DNA of 41,752 nucleotides, taken from DAXETY01 sp051155755 (GTDB taxonomy: Bacteria > Desulfobacterota > Desulfobacteria > Desulfobacterales > SG8-13). The position numbers and the translations under genes are program-made. Positions 40,734-41,752 of this stretch are shown here, one piece after another. The notes below the pieces were generated by a model. That model saw nothing but the letters and a program-made list of their open reading frames with translations. It ran no database searches and was not told the origin of the DNA. The stretch lies in the NCBI GenBank assembly GCA_051155755.1, contig DAXETY010000046.1:1-41752 (forward strand), given 5' to 3'. The number at the start of each line of letters is the position of its first letter. Position 1 is the first letter of the stretch.

Positions 40734-40799
40734 TTCTTGCCCAGACCGGGTGCGCGGAACCGTTTCCCGGTCTTTATACCCCCTTGCGGGAGACCGGAG
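40734..40799 (+). repeat. Interspersed multi-hairpin repeat, copy D (short, rearranged)
   Basis: TTCTTGCCCAGACCGGGTGC at 40734-40753 is the same start as copies A, B and C. After it the sequence departs: GGAACCGTTTCCCGGTCT and a 7-base match TTGCGGGAGACCGG follow. A truncated or diverged copy between the Dus-like gene and the gene at 40916. Confidence 0.55.
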
Positions 40800-40915
40800 A
40801 AAATGATTAAATTATAACTTCAAAGTAGTTGAAACCGTTCCCGGGGGGACGCTGAATGGGTGATGGACGGTGAACGCAAAGGATCATCGTCCATTGCCAA
40901 TGAGAGGTTGCAATC

Positions 40916-41719
40916 ATGCCGTCGAATAACGACTTTGTCGATCCGCTGGTCGAGGAAATTCTCGGCGATGCCGCCGACAAGTTTTTCAATCAGCGCCGAG
41001 CGCTGGAACATCAGCTGGAGCTGTTCGGCAGCTACGAAGAGGCGCTGCAAGTCAAAAAGCGCATGGTTGAAAGCCGGGCGGCAACACTGAATGAATTGTT
41101 GCTCGATTCATCTACAGCCGCTGATTTTTACCATCACCTGGGGGTTGAAGATACCGATCTGCTGGTTGCCGCCGGTGCGAGCGAATCGGATCTGGGATCA
41201 CTGAAAATCCCCTTCGCCTTGACGGCCGGCGGTCGTTATCGAAAACTGGTGGGCGCCCAATACGAACGGCTCCAACAAATTTGCCGGGAATATCTATTCG
41301 GTCCTCGCACTGCGCAATCCGCACAGTGGGCCGGGACCGACGAAGATGAGGTTCCCGCCTATTACCGGTTGCTGAAAACAATGGAAAATCTATTAAACCG
41401 CGAAATCGCCAGGACCAATTGCAACATGACCCCGTCCTGTACGCTGCAGTTCGCCAAGAATCTGGCTTCGGACCTCGGGGAAAAGCAACAAATCACCGGA
41501 TCGGCGAGTTCGGAGTATTCCACCCTGGATGAAAAAATGCGTTACGAGAAATTGAGCCTGAAAGCCGACGGTATCGAGAAGTTCCCGGAACTCCCACCGC
41601 GGGATCAGGTATCCGGCAAGATTCGCAGTTTTTGCCGGGACCTCTCTCGAAAGCGTCCCGAAGCGGTCCGGCGCATACTGGCGAAAATATCGAAAGCCGC
41701 CACGGAAGCCGGCAACTGA
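40916..41719 (+). CDS. Unknown soluble protein (267 aa)
   Basis: 267 residues, helical, no signal peptide or membrane segment. It starts MPSNNDFVDPLVEEILGDAA; a central part (about 120-160) includes CREYLFGPRT and NREIARTNC; Cys residues occur at about 123, 164 and 169. The tail is Lys/Arg-rich. GAGAGG lies 8 bases before the ATG, so it should be translated. I do not recognise a family. Its neighbour is a Dus-like gene but the two are separated by repeat DNA and probably not co-transcribed. Confidence 0.65.
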   Translation: MPSNNDFVDPLVEEILGDAADKFFNQRRALEHQLELFGSYEEALQVKKRMVESRAATLNELLLDSSTAADFYHHLGVEDTDLLVAAGASESDLGSLKIPFALTAGGRYRKLVGAQYERLQQICREYLFGPRTAQSAQWAGTDEDEVPAYYRLLKTMENLLNREIARTNCNMTPSCTLQFAKNLASDLGEKQQITGSASSEYSTLDEKMRYEKLSLKADGIEKFPELPPRDQVSGKIRSFCRDLSRKRPEAVRRILAKISKAATEAGN

Positions 41720-41733
41720 TTGTGCCCTGAACC

Positions 41734-41744
41734 GAGCGTTTCAA
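41734..41744 (+). repeat. GAGCGTTTCAA-type box, copy 3 (at the window edge)
   Basis: GAGCGTTTCAA with CTGAACC before it, matching the start of the box at 40695 (11 of 11 bases). It continues to the end of the window, so what follows is unknown; another repeat copy may lie beyond the edge. Confidence 0.45.
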
Positions 41745-41752
41745 CATTATAC

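Noticed and set aside
21206..40799. CRISPR array made of the repeats
   Set aside because: Copies are kilobases apart, in both orientations and lack regular spacers; no cas genes are present.

Overview
This window looks like chromosomal DNA of a Gram-negative bacterium of the Desulfobacterota (former Deltaproteobacteria), probably a Desulfobacterales relative. That is an inference from gene content and style: moderately high GC, PAS-rich kinases, sigma-54 regulators, a PilY1/minor-pilin operon, an MCE lipid-transport operon and hairpin-rich intergenic repeats. No rRNA, tRNA, CRISPR array, phage or intact transposase gene was recognised.

Layout. 1-4.6 kb: the tail of a receiver-domain protein, a YdjM-like membrane protein, a PAS-PAS-GGDEF diguanylate cyclase, a membrane-anchored protein with a secretin-N0-like domain, two small unknown proteins and a PilZ protein. 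4.7-15.5 kb (minus strand): a type IV pilus tip operon in the order fimT/gspH-like, pilW, pilV, pilX, then a 2712-residue PilY1-like adhesin. The operon starts at a well-formed sigma-54 promoter. 15.9-21 kb: a B12/radical SAM protein with its own sigma-70 promoter, a small unknown, a lipoprotein of the cyclase/kynurenine-formamidase fold and a dynamin-like GTPase. 21.4-25.8 kb: two LetA/PqiA half-proteins and a LetB/PqiB-like MCE protein (overlapping genes), a decayed pcm gene, an MBL-fold protein and a BON-like ORF that begins inside a repeat. 25.8-34.3 kb: a hybrid histidine kinase, then a QseE-QseG-QseF (GlrK-YfhG-GlrR)-type kinase/lipoprotein/sigma-54 regulator set, with an MltF-type lytic transglycosylase divergent from it. 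34.5-37.4 kb: a glycerophosphodiesterase divergent from inositol-phosphate synthase plus a CDP-alcohol phosphatidyltransferase, a probable inositol-phospholipid module. 37.4-38.1 kb: non-coding DNA with several strong stem-loops. 38.1-41.7 kb: a DUF401 permease-like protein, a divergent dihydrouridine-synthase-family protein and an unknown protein.

How the parts fit. Most of the window concerns the envelope and its sensing. The pilus tip operon would build a tip adhesin carrying three lectin-like modules. The c-di-GMP genes (GGDEF, PilZ) next to it could link its output to surface behaviour. The LetAB-like operon, inositol-lipid pair, GDPD, MltF and Qse-like system all deal with lipids or peptidoglycan.

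Best candidates for new biology: the triplicated DUF2341-LamG-repeat PilY1 under sigma-54 control; an interspersed multi-hairpin repeat family (four copies, one joined to an ORF); and a cluster of stem-loops at 37.6-37.9 kb in which two hairpins share the same loop sequence.
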